Shown here: positions 1 through 5,934 of the stretch, one piece after another
Position numbering within the stretch: the first letter of the stretch is position 1
How the letters are laid out: each line of letters opens with the position of its first letter
DNA from: Thermoplasmatota archaeon
GTDB taxonomy: Archaea; Thermoplasmatota; Thermoplasmata; Halarchaeoplasmatales; Halarchaeoplasmataceae
Assembly (NCBI GenBank): GCA_018610025.1
Contig: JAHENW010000169.1
Coordinates: forward strand, 1 to 9,344
DNA length: 9,344 nucleotides
Direction of reading: 5' to 3'
Program-made: the position numbers and the translations under genes
Notes under the pieces: model-generated
What the model saw: the letters and a program-made list of their open reading frames with translations, nothing else
What the model was told of the DNA's origin: nothing
Databases searched by the model: none

Positions 1-2
1 AC

Positions 3-257
3 GCAACCGCTTCAGATTCCTCCTACCATTACTATGGGTCGGATTCCCAGCATCTTGGATGGTCGGTATGCTATATGGGTCACATGAACGGGGATTCGCA
101 TCCGGAGATAGGCGTCGGCTCACCGTTTTACAGTTCGAAGCAGGGGTGGACAGATGTTCTGACAACTCAAATACCAGAGTTCCCCACAATATGGTTCCCC
201 ATCCTATTCACCCTGGCTATACCCGTGATCTGGATGAGGAAAAGAAGATTTGAGTAA
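3..257 (+). CDS. C-terminal end of a surface protein with PEF-CTERM sorting signal (5' truncated by window)
   Basis: The frame is open from the left edge to a TGA at 255-257, giving 84 visible residues. No start is visible, so the protein begins upstream of the window. The visible part is rich in Ser, Tyr, His and Gly, as expected of an exported domain. It ends with the motif IPEF (PEF at nt 174-182), a hydrophobic segment of about 18 residues (PTIWFPILFTLAIPVIWM) and the basic cluster RKRR. That three-part layout is the archaeal PEF-CTERM signal, known as a substrate of archaeosortases, which cut near the PEF and attach the protein to the cell surface. The function of the missing main domain cannot be told. 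A plain C-terminal membrane anchor is the alternative. An overlapping frame starting at 59 is a shadow. Confidence 0.72.
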   Translation, partial: ATASDSSYHYYGSDSQHLGWSVCYMGHMNGDSHPEIGVGSPFYSSKQGWTDVLTTQIPEFPTIWFPILFTLAIPVIWMRKRRFE

Positions 258-260
258 ATC

Positions 261-268
261 TTTTATAC
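261..268 (+). promoter_or_regulatory. TATA-like box for the zinc-ribbon/HhH gene
   Basis: TTTTATAC stands 42 bases before the ATG at 310, directly after the stop of the preceding surface-protein gene. An archaeal start site would fall near 287-292, leaving a leader of about 20 bases. A purine-rich GAGGGAGA (291-298) in that leader is the likely ribosome binding site, though its spacing to the ATG (about 12 bases) is long. Confidence 0.45.
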
Positions 269-309
269 CTAATACTATAATATCATTTCTGAGGGAGAAA
301 TGATAGCCC

Positions 310-717
310 ATGGCCAAGGCACTGCAGAAGGAAGAGGACAGTATCTCTGGCACTTCGAGAGAACGTAAGCTAGTCTGTCCTGTTTGTGGAAGGAATGTCC
401 CCATTGGAATGGAAGATTGTCCCACATGCCATTCTAACCTGCTCTTGCAGGGGAAACATTGTGATAAAGATCATCGGAAAGAACTCGTGGATTTCCTTCA
501 GGAAGTGAGGGGTATCGGGGAATCTACATCTCAGAATTTTATCGATAATGGATACAGATGCATAGGTGATATACTGGATGAAGATATCTCTGATCTGAGT
601 GATATCAGGTACATCAGCGATGATGTGGCCCAGCGGGTGAAATCGAAGGCGGAGCAGAGGGTAAGGAGCATCAGGGCGGCGGTTGATATAGAGGAACTCC
701 TCACCATGTTCGATTGA
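310..717 (+). CDS. Small zinc-ribbon plus helix-hairpin-helix protein
   Basis: This is a 135-residue protein with two parts. Residues 23-40 hold a four-cysteine zinc ribbon, CPVC-X10-CPTC (C23, C26, C37, C40). Residues about 60-116 match a helix-hairpin-helix fold: a first hairpin around VRGIGESTSQNFIDNGY, a linker with DILDEDISDLSDI, and a second, degenerate hairpin around ISDDVAQRVKSKAEQ. HhH domains of this kind bind nucleic acid backbones non-specifically in RuvA, DNA ligases and Rad51-like proteins. A DNA- or RNA-binding role is therefore likely, but the exact target is unknown. The ATG at 310 is the first possible start, because a TAG in frame lies at 304-306. The gene has its own promoter, so it need not be co-transcribed with its neighbours. 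No named family is recognised. Confidence 0.8.
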   Translation: MAKALQKEEDSISGTSRERKLVCPVCGRNVPIGMEDCPTCHSNLLLQGKHCDKDHRKELVDFLQEVRGIGESTSQNFIDNGYRCIGDILDEDISDLSDIRYISDDVAQRVKSKAEQRVRSIRAAVDIEELLTMFD

Positions 718-729
718 TGGATAGGGGAA

Positions 730-740
730 TATTTTATAAT
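730..740 (+). promoter_or_regulatory. TATA-like box for the double zinc-ribbon gene
   Basis: TATTTTATAAT lies 12 bases after the stop of the HhH gene and about 32-42 bases before the ATG at 772. A GGAG at 762-765, six bases before the ATG, is a good ribosome binding site and fixes the start. Confidence 0.45.
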
Positions 741-771
741 TCTAAACACCAATAGTAAATCGGAGATACCG

Positions 772-1125
772 ATGGACGAAGAGGAAGAAGAGAAGATGAC
801 CGAATGTCCAGAGTGCGGAGAGACCGTGAGCTTGGAAGGGGACGAATGCCCCAACTGCGGATACGATATATCTGAGATAAGGGTGGAGAAGGAATTCGAT
901 AAGATAATGGACATGATCGATGACGATACTTACAAGGTGAAGGATGCCGATTCCAATTCACTCGTTGATAAGATAAAGGGACTCGCACCGAAGGAGCAGG
1001 TGGTCGAAAGCCCCAAGGGTGAAGGGGAGGATGAAGTAGTGGTATATGAGTGCCCTCTCTGTGGGGCTGAGGTCGCCGAAGATGAAGACGAATGCCCGAG
1101 TTGTGGTGCCATATTCAAGACCTAA
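772..1125 (+). CDS. Small acidic protein with two zinc ribbons
   Basis: This is a 117-residue, strongly acidic protein with a zinc ribbon at each end. The first is CPEC-X10-CPNC (C12, C15, C26, C29). The second is CPLC-X10-CPSC (C94, C97, C108, C111), close to the C-terminus. The middle (about residues 31-90) is a short amphipathic helix followed by an acidic, probably flexible linker. Nothing suggests an enzyme; such ribbons usually act in protein or nucleic acid contact. Ribbon spacing is identical to that in the neighbouring proteins at 310-717 and 5284-5883, so the genes may share a ribbon ancestor. The start at 772 is supported by GGAG six bases upstream. An alternative in-frame Met at residue 9 would remove only an acidic leader. 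Function unknown. Confidence 0.8.
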   Translation: MDEEEEEKMTECPECGETVSLEGDECPNCGYDISEIRVEKEFDKIMDMIDDDTYKVKDADSNSLVDKIKGLAPKEQVVESPKGEGEDEVVVYECPLCGAEVAEDEDECPSCGAIFKT

Positions 1126-1143
1126 GGCAGATAATTTAGATAA

Positions 1144-1153
1144 ATTTTTTATC
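1144..1153 (+). promoter_or_regulatory. TATA-like box for folP, leaderless start
   Basis: The A+T stretch ATTTTTTATC lies 23-32 bases before the ATG at 1176. Archaeal transcription starts about 25 bases after the TATA centre, so the mRNA would begin at or within a few bases of the ATG. No Shine-Dalgarno site precedes the ATG, which fits leaderless translation. The T-run may also help terminate the upstream zinc-ribbon transcript. Confidence 0.45.
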
Positions 1154-1175
1154 TATCCCTCTCATTTTCTTAACC

Positions 1176-2360
1176 ATGTTCAAGACGAGAGTACTGTCAC
1201 AACTGAGAAGGGAGAAGATCGAAAGCATCATGGATTCCATGGGCGTTGAGGAGAAGGGTCGGGAGATAATGGACCCTAAGGGCATTTACAGGTTGATCTA
1301 TGCAGAGGGATTGGACCCGAGAGCGGCAAACATAGTCAAGCAGGAGTTCCTCTCTGTGGGAGGCGAGGCGGCGGTATCCTGGGAAGCCCTGAATATGTCC
1401 GAAGAGAACAGCAAGATCTTGATGATGGGCACACTCAGACATTATAGTAGAGTTGTGGATAAATTGAGGGAACAGCCCTTCAATCTCCAAGTTCTAGCGG
1501 ATGAGATTGAAGATGTATTGGAAAATTTCGGTAACCCCTCAACTCACCCTTATATGGACGAGTTCGGAGACGGGTGTAAGGTGATGGGGATCTTGAACGT
1601 CACTCCTGATTCTTTCTACGACGGTAAGGAGTACGAGAGAAAGGAAGAAGCGGTTAGAAGAGCTGTAGAGATGGTGGAGAACGGAGCTGATATTATAGAT
1701 ATCGGTGGGGAGAGTACGAGACCAGGCAGTGAGAGAATATCGGTAAAAGAGGAGAAAGAGCGGGTCATCCCGGTCATCGAAGAACTGTCGGATAACATAG
1801 ATGTTCCCATGAGCATAGATACGTACAAACCGGAGGTCGCAGAGGCTGCAGTGTCCTCCGGGGCCGATATGGTCAATGATGTATTTGGACTGAGGAAGAA
1901 GGGCATGCCTGAAACGGTTGCTGACCTAGGTGTTCCCGTGATCATCATGCACATGCAGGGGACCCCCGGGAACATGCAGGAAGACCCCACCTACGAGAAC
2001 GTGGTCCACGACATCTATTCCTTTTTTGTCGATAGAATAGAGGAGGCGGTAGAGGCCGGTATAGAGAAAAAGAACTTGATCCTGGACCCCGGCATCGGCT
2101 TCGGGAAGACGCTTGAACACAACCTGGAGATAATAAAAAGACTGGACGAGTTCACGTCTCTGGGTCGTCCTCTTCTCCTGGGTGCCTCCCGGAAGAGCTT
2201 TTTGGGACAGGTGCTGGGTAAGGATGCCGGGGAACGGTTATATGGTTCATTGGCCGCTGCGTCCATAGCCGTCGAAAGAGGGGTATCGATATTGAGGGTC
2301 CACGATGTAGATGAGACAGCAGATGTGGTGAAGACCGTCGAGGAGATTAGAAAGAATTAA
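1176..2360 (+). CDS. folP: Dihydropteroate synthase with N-terminal extension
   Basis: Dihydropteroate synthase joins hydroxymethyl-dihydropterin pyrophosphate to p-aminobenzoate (or a related arylamine in methanopterin makers) in the cytoplasm. Residues about 134-394 form the TIM-barrel enzyme. The family motifs are all present: MGILNVTPDSF (137-147, pyrophosphate loop), DIGGESTRPGSE (175-186), PMSIDTYKPEVA (211-222), DMVNDVFG (231-238), IIMHMQGTPGNMQ (256-268), ILDPGIGFGKT (302-312), LLLGASRKSF (333-342) and ILRVHDV (372-378). Residues 1-130 are an extra domain, with KQEFLSVGGEAAVS (55-68) and LMMGTLRHY (82-90). A similar extension is known to me from some bacterial DHPS proteins of about 390-400 residues, while short forms are near 270. 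The ATG at 1176 appears leaderless. purP follows after 24 bases. Confidence 0.95.
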   Translation: MFKTRVLSQLRREKIESIMDSMGVEEKGREIMDPKGIYRLIYAEGLDPRAANIVKQEFLSVGGEAAVSWEALNMSEENSKILMMGTLRHYSRVVDKLREQPFNLQVLADEIEDVLENFGNPSTHPYMDEFGDGCKVMGILNVTPDSFYDGKEYERKEEAVRRAVEMVENGADIIDIGGESTRPGSERISVKEEKERVIPVIEELSDNIDVPMSIDTYKPEVAEAAVSSGADMVNDVFGLRKKGMPETVADLGVPVIIMHMQGTPGNMQEDPTYENVVHDIYSFFVDRIEEAVEAGIEKKNLILDPGIGFGKTLEHNLEIIKRLDEFTSLGRPLLLGASRKSFLGQVLGKDAGERLYGSLAAASIAVERGVSILRVHDVDETADVVKTVEEIRKN

Positions 2361-2364
2361 AAAC
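2355..2364 (+). promoter_or_regulatory. TATA-like box for purP overlapping the folP stop codon
   Basis: AATTAAAAAC spans the folP TAA (2358-2360) and sits 21-30 bases before the purP ATG at 2385. No Shine-Dalgarno site precedes that ATG, so purP may have its own leaderless transcript as well as reading through from folP. The same AATTAAAAA string recurs about 25 bases before the ATG at 7226. Confidence 0.4.
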
Positions 2365-2384
2365 CTCTTCCCTTTATTCTCTAT

Positions 2385-3455
2385 ATGGTCACGAACCAAC
2401 AAGCGGCGGAGATGCTCGCCGATTACGACAAAGATGACATAAAGATCGCGACCGTCTGTTCTCACTCCAGTCTACAAATATTCGATGGTGCCCGAAAGGA
2501 AGGATTCGACACCATAGGCATCGCAGTGGGAGAACGACCGAAGTTCTATGACGCTTATCCAAAGGGCAAACCGGACGAGTTCATAGTTGTCGACGAGTAC
2601 GAGGACATCATAGATAAGGCCGGCGAGATGAGGGACAAGAACGCTATAGTCGTGCCTCACGGCTCTTTCGTGGAGTACATGGGTTCGGACAAATTCAAGG
2701 ACCTGGAGGTGCCGACCTTCGGCAACAGGAACGTCTTGGACTGGGAATCAAATAGGAACAAGGAAAGGGAGTGGCTCACAAGTGCCGGTGTGGAGATGCC
2801 CGGGATAATAGAGGATCCAGAGGACATAGATCAGCCGGTTTTAGTGAAATATCACGGAGCCAAAGGAGGCAGGGGCTTCTTTATAGCCAAGAACTACACC
2901 GACTTCAAACTCGGCATCGATCGTGACCAGGAATACCACATCCAAGAATACATCATGGGTACCAGGTACTACATGCATTACTTCTTTTCTCCCATCAAAC
3001 AAGAGGGTTATCAGATGGACAGAGGTGTCCTTGAGATGCTGTCCATCGACAGGAGGGACGAGAGCAATATAGACGAGATGTATAAACTAGGCTCGCAGGA
3101 AGAACTCCGCAAGATGATGATCTTCCCATCATTCGTCGTCACCGGTAACGTACCCGTAGTTTTGAGAGAGAGCCTTCTCCCGAAGGTTTTCGAGATGGGC
3201 GAGAAAGTGGTCGACCGGGCCTATGAACTCTTCGGAGGATTGTACGGCTCGTTCTGTCTGGAGACCATCGTTACGGAAGACCTGGACTTCAAGGTGTTTG
3301 AGATATCTTCTCGTATCGTTGCCGGGACCAATCCATTTATATCAGGTTCCCCATATTCAGAACTGATGGAAGAAAATCTTTCCACGGGCAGGAGGATAGC
3401 CCGGGAGATAAAGCTAGGTATCGAAAGAGACGAATTGGATAAGATAATAACCTGA
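2385..3455 (+). CDS. purP: Formate-dependent FAICAR synthetase PurP
   Basis: PurP makes FAICAR from AICAR, formate and ATP. It is the archaeal, folate-independent replacement for the transformylase half of PurH in purine synthesis. At 356 residues it has the usual family length. Visible features are the N-terminal substrate-binding region IATVCSHSSLQIFDGARKEG (21-40), the ATP-grasp region with LVKYHGAKGGRGFFIA (153-168), the loop YIMGTRYYMHYFFSP (189-203), and the C-terminal metal/nucleotide site FEISSRIVAGTNPFISGSPY (305-324). The start ATG at 2385 agrees with the expected N-terminus and with a leaderless promoter. The Nep1-like gene starts only four bases after its stop, so the two are almost surely co-transcribed. 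Its pairing with folP is notable, because PurP itself does not need a folate cofactor. Confidence 0.95.
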   Translation: MVTNQQAAEMLADYDKDDIKIATVCSHSSLQIFDGARKEGFDTIGIAVGERPKFYDAYPKGKPDEFIVVDEYEDIIDKAGEMRDKNAIVVPHGSFVEYMGSDKFKDLEVPTFGNRNVLDWESNRNKEREWLTSAGVEMPGIIEDPEDIDQPVLVKYHGAKGGRGFFIAKNYTDFKLGIDRDQEYHIQEYIMGTRYYMHYFFSPIKQEGYQMDRGVLEMLSIDRRDESNIDEMYKLGSQEELRKMMIFPSFVVTGNVPVVLRESLLPKVFEMGEKVVDRAYELFGGLYGSFCLETIVTEDLDFKVFEISSRIVAGTNPFISGSPYSELMEENLSTGRRIAREIKLGIERDELDKIIT

Positions 3456-3459
3456 TACC

Positions 3460-3999
3460 ATGTTAACTCTAGTAATAGCGGATTCCAATCTAAAGGTAAC
3501 GCCCCAGGAGATAGATAGCAAGTATTCTAGACCGGACCTCGTTCAGTTCTCTTTGATGCTGGCCAGCGATTCTAGATTGGCAGAAGAGAGGGAAGTCAAG
3601 ACGATCGTGCATACCCGTGATAACAAGATATTCCAGTTCGAGCCCGATGTGAACATACCGACAGATCAGAGTGAATTCCAGCAAATGCTGGTCAGGAGTG
3701 CTCAGGGGACGGCACCTAAGGGGATCGAATACAGAGAACAGCCCCTGATGGCAGCTCTGAAAGATGAGCTCGGTCACAAGATGGTGATGTCACCAAAAGG
3801 GGTAAAAAAAGACCTTATAGAGACCTTTTCGAGAGCAGAGGACTATGTAGTAGTGATAGGCGGTTTCCTGGAAGGTGACTTCGTTAGCCCAGTGTATGAA
3901 TGGACCGATAAAACGATCTCCATATCCGACAGACTTATGAAATCCTGGAGTGTAACCGCTGAAGTCCTCGTCGGCTACAGGTACTGTTCACTCGAATAA
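3460..3999 (+). CDS. Nep1/EMG1-like SPOUT RNA methyltransferase, short and divergent
   Basis: Nep1 (EMG1) methylates N1 of a pseudouridine in helix 35 of 16S/18S rRNA, using S-adenosylmethionine bound in a C-terminal trefoil knot. This 179-residue protein shows the family pattern: LVIADS at the N-terminus, RPDLVQFSLM (24-33), VHTRDNKIF (50-58), IP at 66-67, VVVIGGFLEGDF (130-141) and ISISDRLMKSWSVTAEVLVGY (153-173), which form the knot. Two things are odd. About 30 residues that family members of about 205-220 residues carry before RPD are missing. The three arginines of the TRxPRxxxR loop, known to contact RNA in yeast Nep1, are Asn65, Thr68 and Glu72 here. So a changed target or lost activity is possible. 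The gene follows purP by four bases without a clear ribosome binding site, and its last 12 bases overlap the convergent DUF89 gene. Confidence 0.8.
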   Translation: MLTLVIADSNLKVTPQEIDSKYSRPDLVQFSLMLASDSRLAEEREVKTIVHTRDNKIFQFEPDVNIPTDQSEFQQMLVRSAQGTAPKGIEYREQPLMAALKDELGHKMVMSPKGVKKDLIETFSRAEDYVVVIGGFLEGDFVSPVYEWTDKTISISDRLMKSWSVTAEVLVGYRYCSLE

Positions 4000-4860
4000 C
4001 TTCGCTACGTTGACCTCATACGGTACTTCCATACTATCCGCCACGGGATGACACTTACTCCTGGTCAGATAGGCGACAGGACTGTAATCGCTCTCGGAGA
4101 AAGACTCCCAGTTGGCCATACCTTTACATATGATGAGGTCGGATTCTGTGAGCTTTTCTTCGATATTGTCGGGTAAGATATCGAAATCTACGCCCACTGC
4201 GTAGCCGCCGGTAGTGTCTAGCTGATCGGCGATCTTGTCTATACCGTATTCTAAAGCGTCTTCCATGGTAGCGTCTGTGAGTATCGGTTCTCCCTTGACC
4301 ATCACGCTGAGGTGAACGTCGTATTCCTTTATCTTCTTCATTAGAAGGGTATCGAAGACTATCTCCCCGGCATTGTCAGTGAAATAAACCACGTTCTGGC
4401 CATCTTTTAAAATCTCCTCCATCCTATCAGTATCGTCGTAGCCGAGCCCCTCCTCGATTATGTTCTCAAATTCTCGGGTGAGATAATCAGGTGAGTCGTA
4501 ATCATCTCTGTAACCGAAATCTAATACGTTACCGGCGATGCTCACCAGAACCACCTCTTTGATACCTTCCGACCTTTTTATGAACTCTTCAGCCTTAGGC
4601 AGGAGGTTCTCTGCCGCTTCGTTGCTCTTCTCCTTCAATTCAGAGTACGGGTCATCGGTGTCCAATATCTCATATACCCGTCCGTGAACATGGGTAGCAA
4701 CCTCGGCCGATACGACCCCCTCCTCAAAATATTTGTCCAACAATCGAAGGGCCTCCTCCGTCACCTTCACTTTTTTAGACTCATCGATCAGATCGGCCTC
4801 ATACTGGCATCTCTTGAGGAGGCACGGTACACACTCTGACCGCATCTCCAATTCATTCAC
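3988..4860 (-). CDS. DUF89/ARMT1-like damage-control phosphatase family protein
   Basis: DUF89 proteins are metal-dependent phosphatases; studied members remove phosphates from sugar phosphates or from damaged coenzymes and metabolites. This 290-residue protein is the small archaeal type. It has an N-terminal cysteine cluster CVPCLLKRC (C10, C13, C18), the motif IAGNVLDFGYRDD (108-120), the metal-binding signature FTDNAGEIVFD (160-170, with the Asp162-Asn163 pair), CKGMANWESFSE (245-256) and the C-terminal AYLTRSKCHPVADSMEVPY (263-281). Together these make the family certain, though not the substrate. The first start is GTG at 4860, lying inside an eight-base overlap (GTGAATGA) with the stop of the DUF59 gene. 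ATG at 4845 is an alternative that would still keep the cysteine cluster. The overlap implies translational coupling with the DUF59 gene. The 3' end overlaps the convergent Nep1-like gene by 12 bases. Confidence 0.9.
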   Translation of the reverse strand: MNELEMRSECVPCLLKRCQYEADLIDESKKVKVTEEALRLLDKYFEEGVVSAEVATHVHGRVYEILDTDDPYSELKEKSNEAAENLLPKAEEFIKRSEGIKEVVLVSIAGNVLDFGYRDDYDSPDYLTREFENIIEEGLGYDDTDRMEEILKDGQNVVYFTDNAGEIVFDTLLMKKIKEYDVHLSVMVKGEPILTDATMEDALEYGIDKIADQLDTTGGYAVGVDFDILPDNIEEKLTESDLIICKGMANWESFSESDYSPVAYLTRSKCHPVADSMEVPYEVNVAKLFE

Positions 4861-5146
4861 CTTTGCCGGCCAGCTTCTTGTTTATCTCCTCGGAATTCAC
4901 ATGGCCTTCGACCTCGATATCTATCCCTTCCTCGTCCAAAGACGACAGTTCCATCAGCCCTTTTTTTATCTGCACCGCCAACTGTATCCCCATGGGGCAG
5001 AACGGGCTCGTCGGGGTGAAAACGAGACTTACAGAATCATCATCTACATCGAGGTCCGAAACGAGTCCCATGCTGTATACGTCTGTGCCGGTATGTGGAT
5101 CGACCACGTCCTTTAACACTCCTACAACTTCTTCTTCACTGGGCAT
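4853..5146 (-). CDS. DUF59/MIP18 (SufT-like) iron-sulfur assembly family protein
   Basis: This is a 97-residue single-domain DUF59 protein. Relatives (SufT, PaaD, MIP18/Cia2) help build or deliver iron-sulfur clusters. The family pattern is visible: an N-terminal helix EEEVVGVLKDVVDPHTG (4-20) with the DPxTG motif, strands around GLVSDLDVDDDSVSLVF, and TPTSPFCPMG (44-53) with the conserved cysteine C50. The reading frame continues upstream to an ATG at 5266, but that extension (40 residues) has no family match and crosses the promoter. ATG at 5146 is preferred because GAGGT stands six bases before it and the domain starts there. It is the first gene of an operon with the overlapping DUF89 gene. 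A role in loading a metal or cluster for a partner is inference. Confidence 0.88.
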   Translation of the reverse strand: MPSEEEVVGVLKDVVDPHTGTDVYSMGLVSDLDVDDDSVSLVFTPTSPFCPMGIQLAVQIKKGLMELSSLDEEGIDIEVEGHVNSEEINKKLAGKGE

Positions 5147-5152
5147 CTTTAT

Positions 5153-5157
5153 ACCTC
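5153..5157 (-). promoter_or_regulatory. Ribosome binding site deciding the DUF59 start
   Basis: GAGGT on the - strand lies six bases before the ATG at 5144-5146. It supports this start over the in-frame ATG 120 bases further upstream. Confidence 0.6.
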
Positions 5158-5188
5158 TTATCTGTTGAAGCAAATCAAGAGATAGGTT

Positions 5189-5197
5189 GTATTTAAA
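5189..5197 (-). promoter_or_regulatory. TATA box of the DUF59-DUF89 operon
   Basis: TTTAAATAC on the - strand is a near-ideal archaeal TATA box. Transcription would begin around 5165-5170, leaving a leader of about 20-25 bases with the GAGGT site in it. Confidence 0.55.
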
Positions 5198-5209
5198 TGA
5201 ACGGGGAGT

Positions 5210-5231
5210 ATCCGGAAGAGTTCGATCCGGA
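5210..5231. repeat. Two ATCCGGA repeats between divergent promoters
   Basis: The heptamer ATCCGGA occurs at 5210-5216 and again at 5225-5231. Each holds the palindrome TCCGGA, so the pair can also form a six-base-pair stem with a nine-base loop. They sit between the - strand TATA box (5189-5197) and the + strand TATA box (5246-5253), a natural place for a regulator binding to both promoters. That they form an operator is inference. Confidence 0.35.
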
Positions 5232-5245
5232 TTCATTGGAGTAAA

Positions 5246-5253
5246 TTTTAATA
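5246..5253 (+). promoter_or_regulatory. TATA-like box for the zinc-ribbon/coiled-coil gene
   Basis: TTTTAATA stands 31-38 bases before the GTG start at 5284 and faces away from the DUF59 promoter. A short leader containing the AGGAGGA site at 5273-5279 would result. Confidence 0.5.
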
Positions 5254-5272
5254 CAAATATACCCATACTCGA

Positions 5273-5279
5273 AGGAGGA
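5273..5279 (+). promoter_or_regulatory. Strong Shine-Dalgarno site deciding a GTG start
   Basis: AGGAGGA lies four bases before GTG at 5284. It is the strongest ribosome binding site in the window and supports the non-ATG start, which also places the first zinc cysteine at residue 7. Confidence 0.65.
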
Positions 5280-5283
5280 TACA

Positions 5284-5883
5284 GTGAGAGAAGAACACCT
5301 TTGCCCGAGCTGTGGGACCTCTATAGAGATAGGGGTAAAAAGCTGTCCGGCCTGCAGTACCGATCTGGAATGGCACGTTTCAGCCAAGGACGAGTCTGTC
5401 GAGGGGTTGGTGAAGAAGGTCTCGGAACTTGATTCAATGATGTCCGCTATGAAGGACAGCGGTGAAGAGATAGATGTAGAGGAGAAGATGGATCAGGCGA
5501 AGGAGATGATCGAGAGGGTCGAAAAACTGGTTTTTTGGGCTGAAAAATATAATCTAGAGACGAAAAAAATGCAGACCCTCTTGGCAAAGAGCAAGGAAGA
5601 GTTGGATGTGGGGGATTGGGAAAAGGCAATAGAGTATGCCGAAAGATCGATGAATACGGTTCTCGAGCCGTTGAAAGAGGGTGCTAAGAACGGAATCAGG
5701 AGGGCCCGCAGGGAGCTCAAGAGGGCTGAGGGATCTGGAAGGGATGTTTCTCAGTTAAAGGAAACCATCGATGAGGCCGAGAGGGCTCTGAACGAGAAGG
5801 ATATCAAGGAATCCATAGAGCTCTTACACCAATACCAGGAATACAGTGTTGATAACATCTCCGAATCGGAGAATGAAGGGTGA
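5284..5883 (+). CDS. Zinc-ribbon protein with long helical/coiled-coil domain
   Basis: This is a 199-residue protein starting with GTG. Residues 7-24 form a zinc ribbon, CPSC-X10-CPAC (C7, C10, C21, C24), of the same spacing as the ribbons at 310-717 and 772-1125. Residues about 36-190 are almost wholly charged amphipathic helix. They contain two related helical units: one around LAKSKEELDVGDWEKAIEYA (100-119) and one around LKRAEGSGRDVSQLKETIDE (145-164) followed by ALNEKDIKESIELL. The pattern (pair of helices, GD or KD turn, then AxxxAxxA) resembles TPR-like helical repeats. A scaffold or adaptor role is plausible. No signal peptide or membrane segment is seen. It is divergent from the DUF59-DUF89 operon and followed, after a new promoter, by the broken TPR gene. 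Function unknown. Confidence 0.82.
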   Translation: MREEHLCPSCGTSIEIGVKSCPACSTDLEWHVSAKDESVEGLVKKVSELDSMMSAMKDSGEEIDVEEKMDQAKEMIERVEKLVFWAEKYNLETKKMQTLLAKSKEELDVGDWEKAIEYAERSMNTVLEPLKEGAKNGIRRARRELKRAEGSGRDVSQLKETIDEAERALNEKDIKESIELLHQYQEYSVDNISESENEG

Positions 5884-5891
5884 GGAATAAA

Positions 5892-5900
5892 CTATTTAAA
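5892..5900 (+). promoter_or_regulatory. TATA-like box for the TPR gene
   Basis: CTATTTAAA lies just after the stop of the coiled-coil gene. The start of transcription would be near 5924, leaving about ten bases before the ATG at 5935. The promoter still looks intact although the gene behind it is broken. Confidence 0.45.
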
Positions 5901-5934
5901 GCTATCAAAGTGTGTTATCTAGGGCTTGACCTTC

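Noticed and set aside
300..368. A 22-codon frame starting with ATG at 300, closer to the GAGGGAGA site than the HhH start.
   Set aside because: It has no recognisable protein features and overlaps the clearly coding zinc-ribbon frame; the ribosome binding site is also too close (three bases).
5147..5266. Upstream extension of the DUF59 gene to the ATG at 5266.
   Set aside because: The extra 40 residues do not resemble the family, cross the TATA box and ATCCGGA repeats, and a good ribosome binding site stands before the ATG at 5146.
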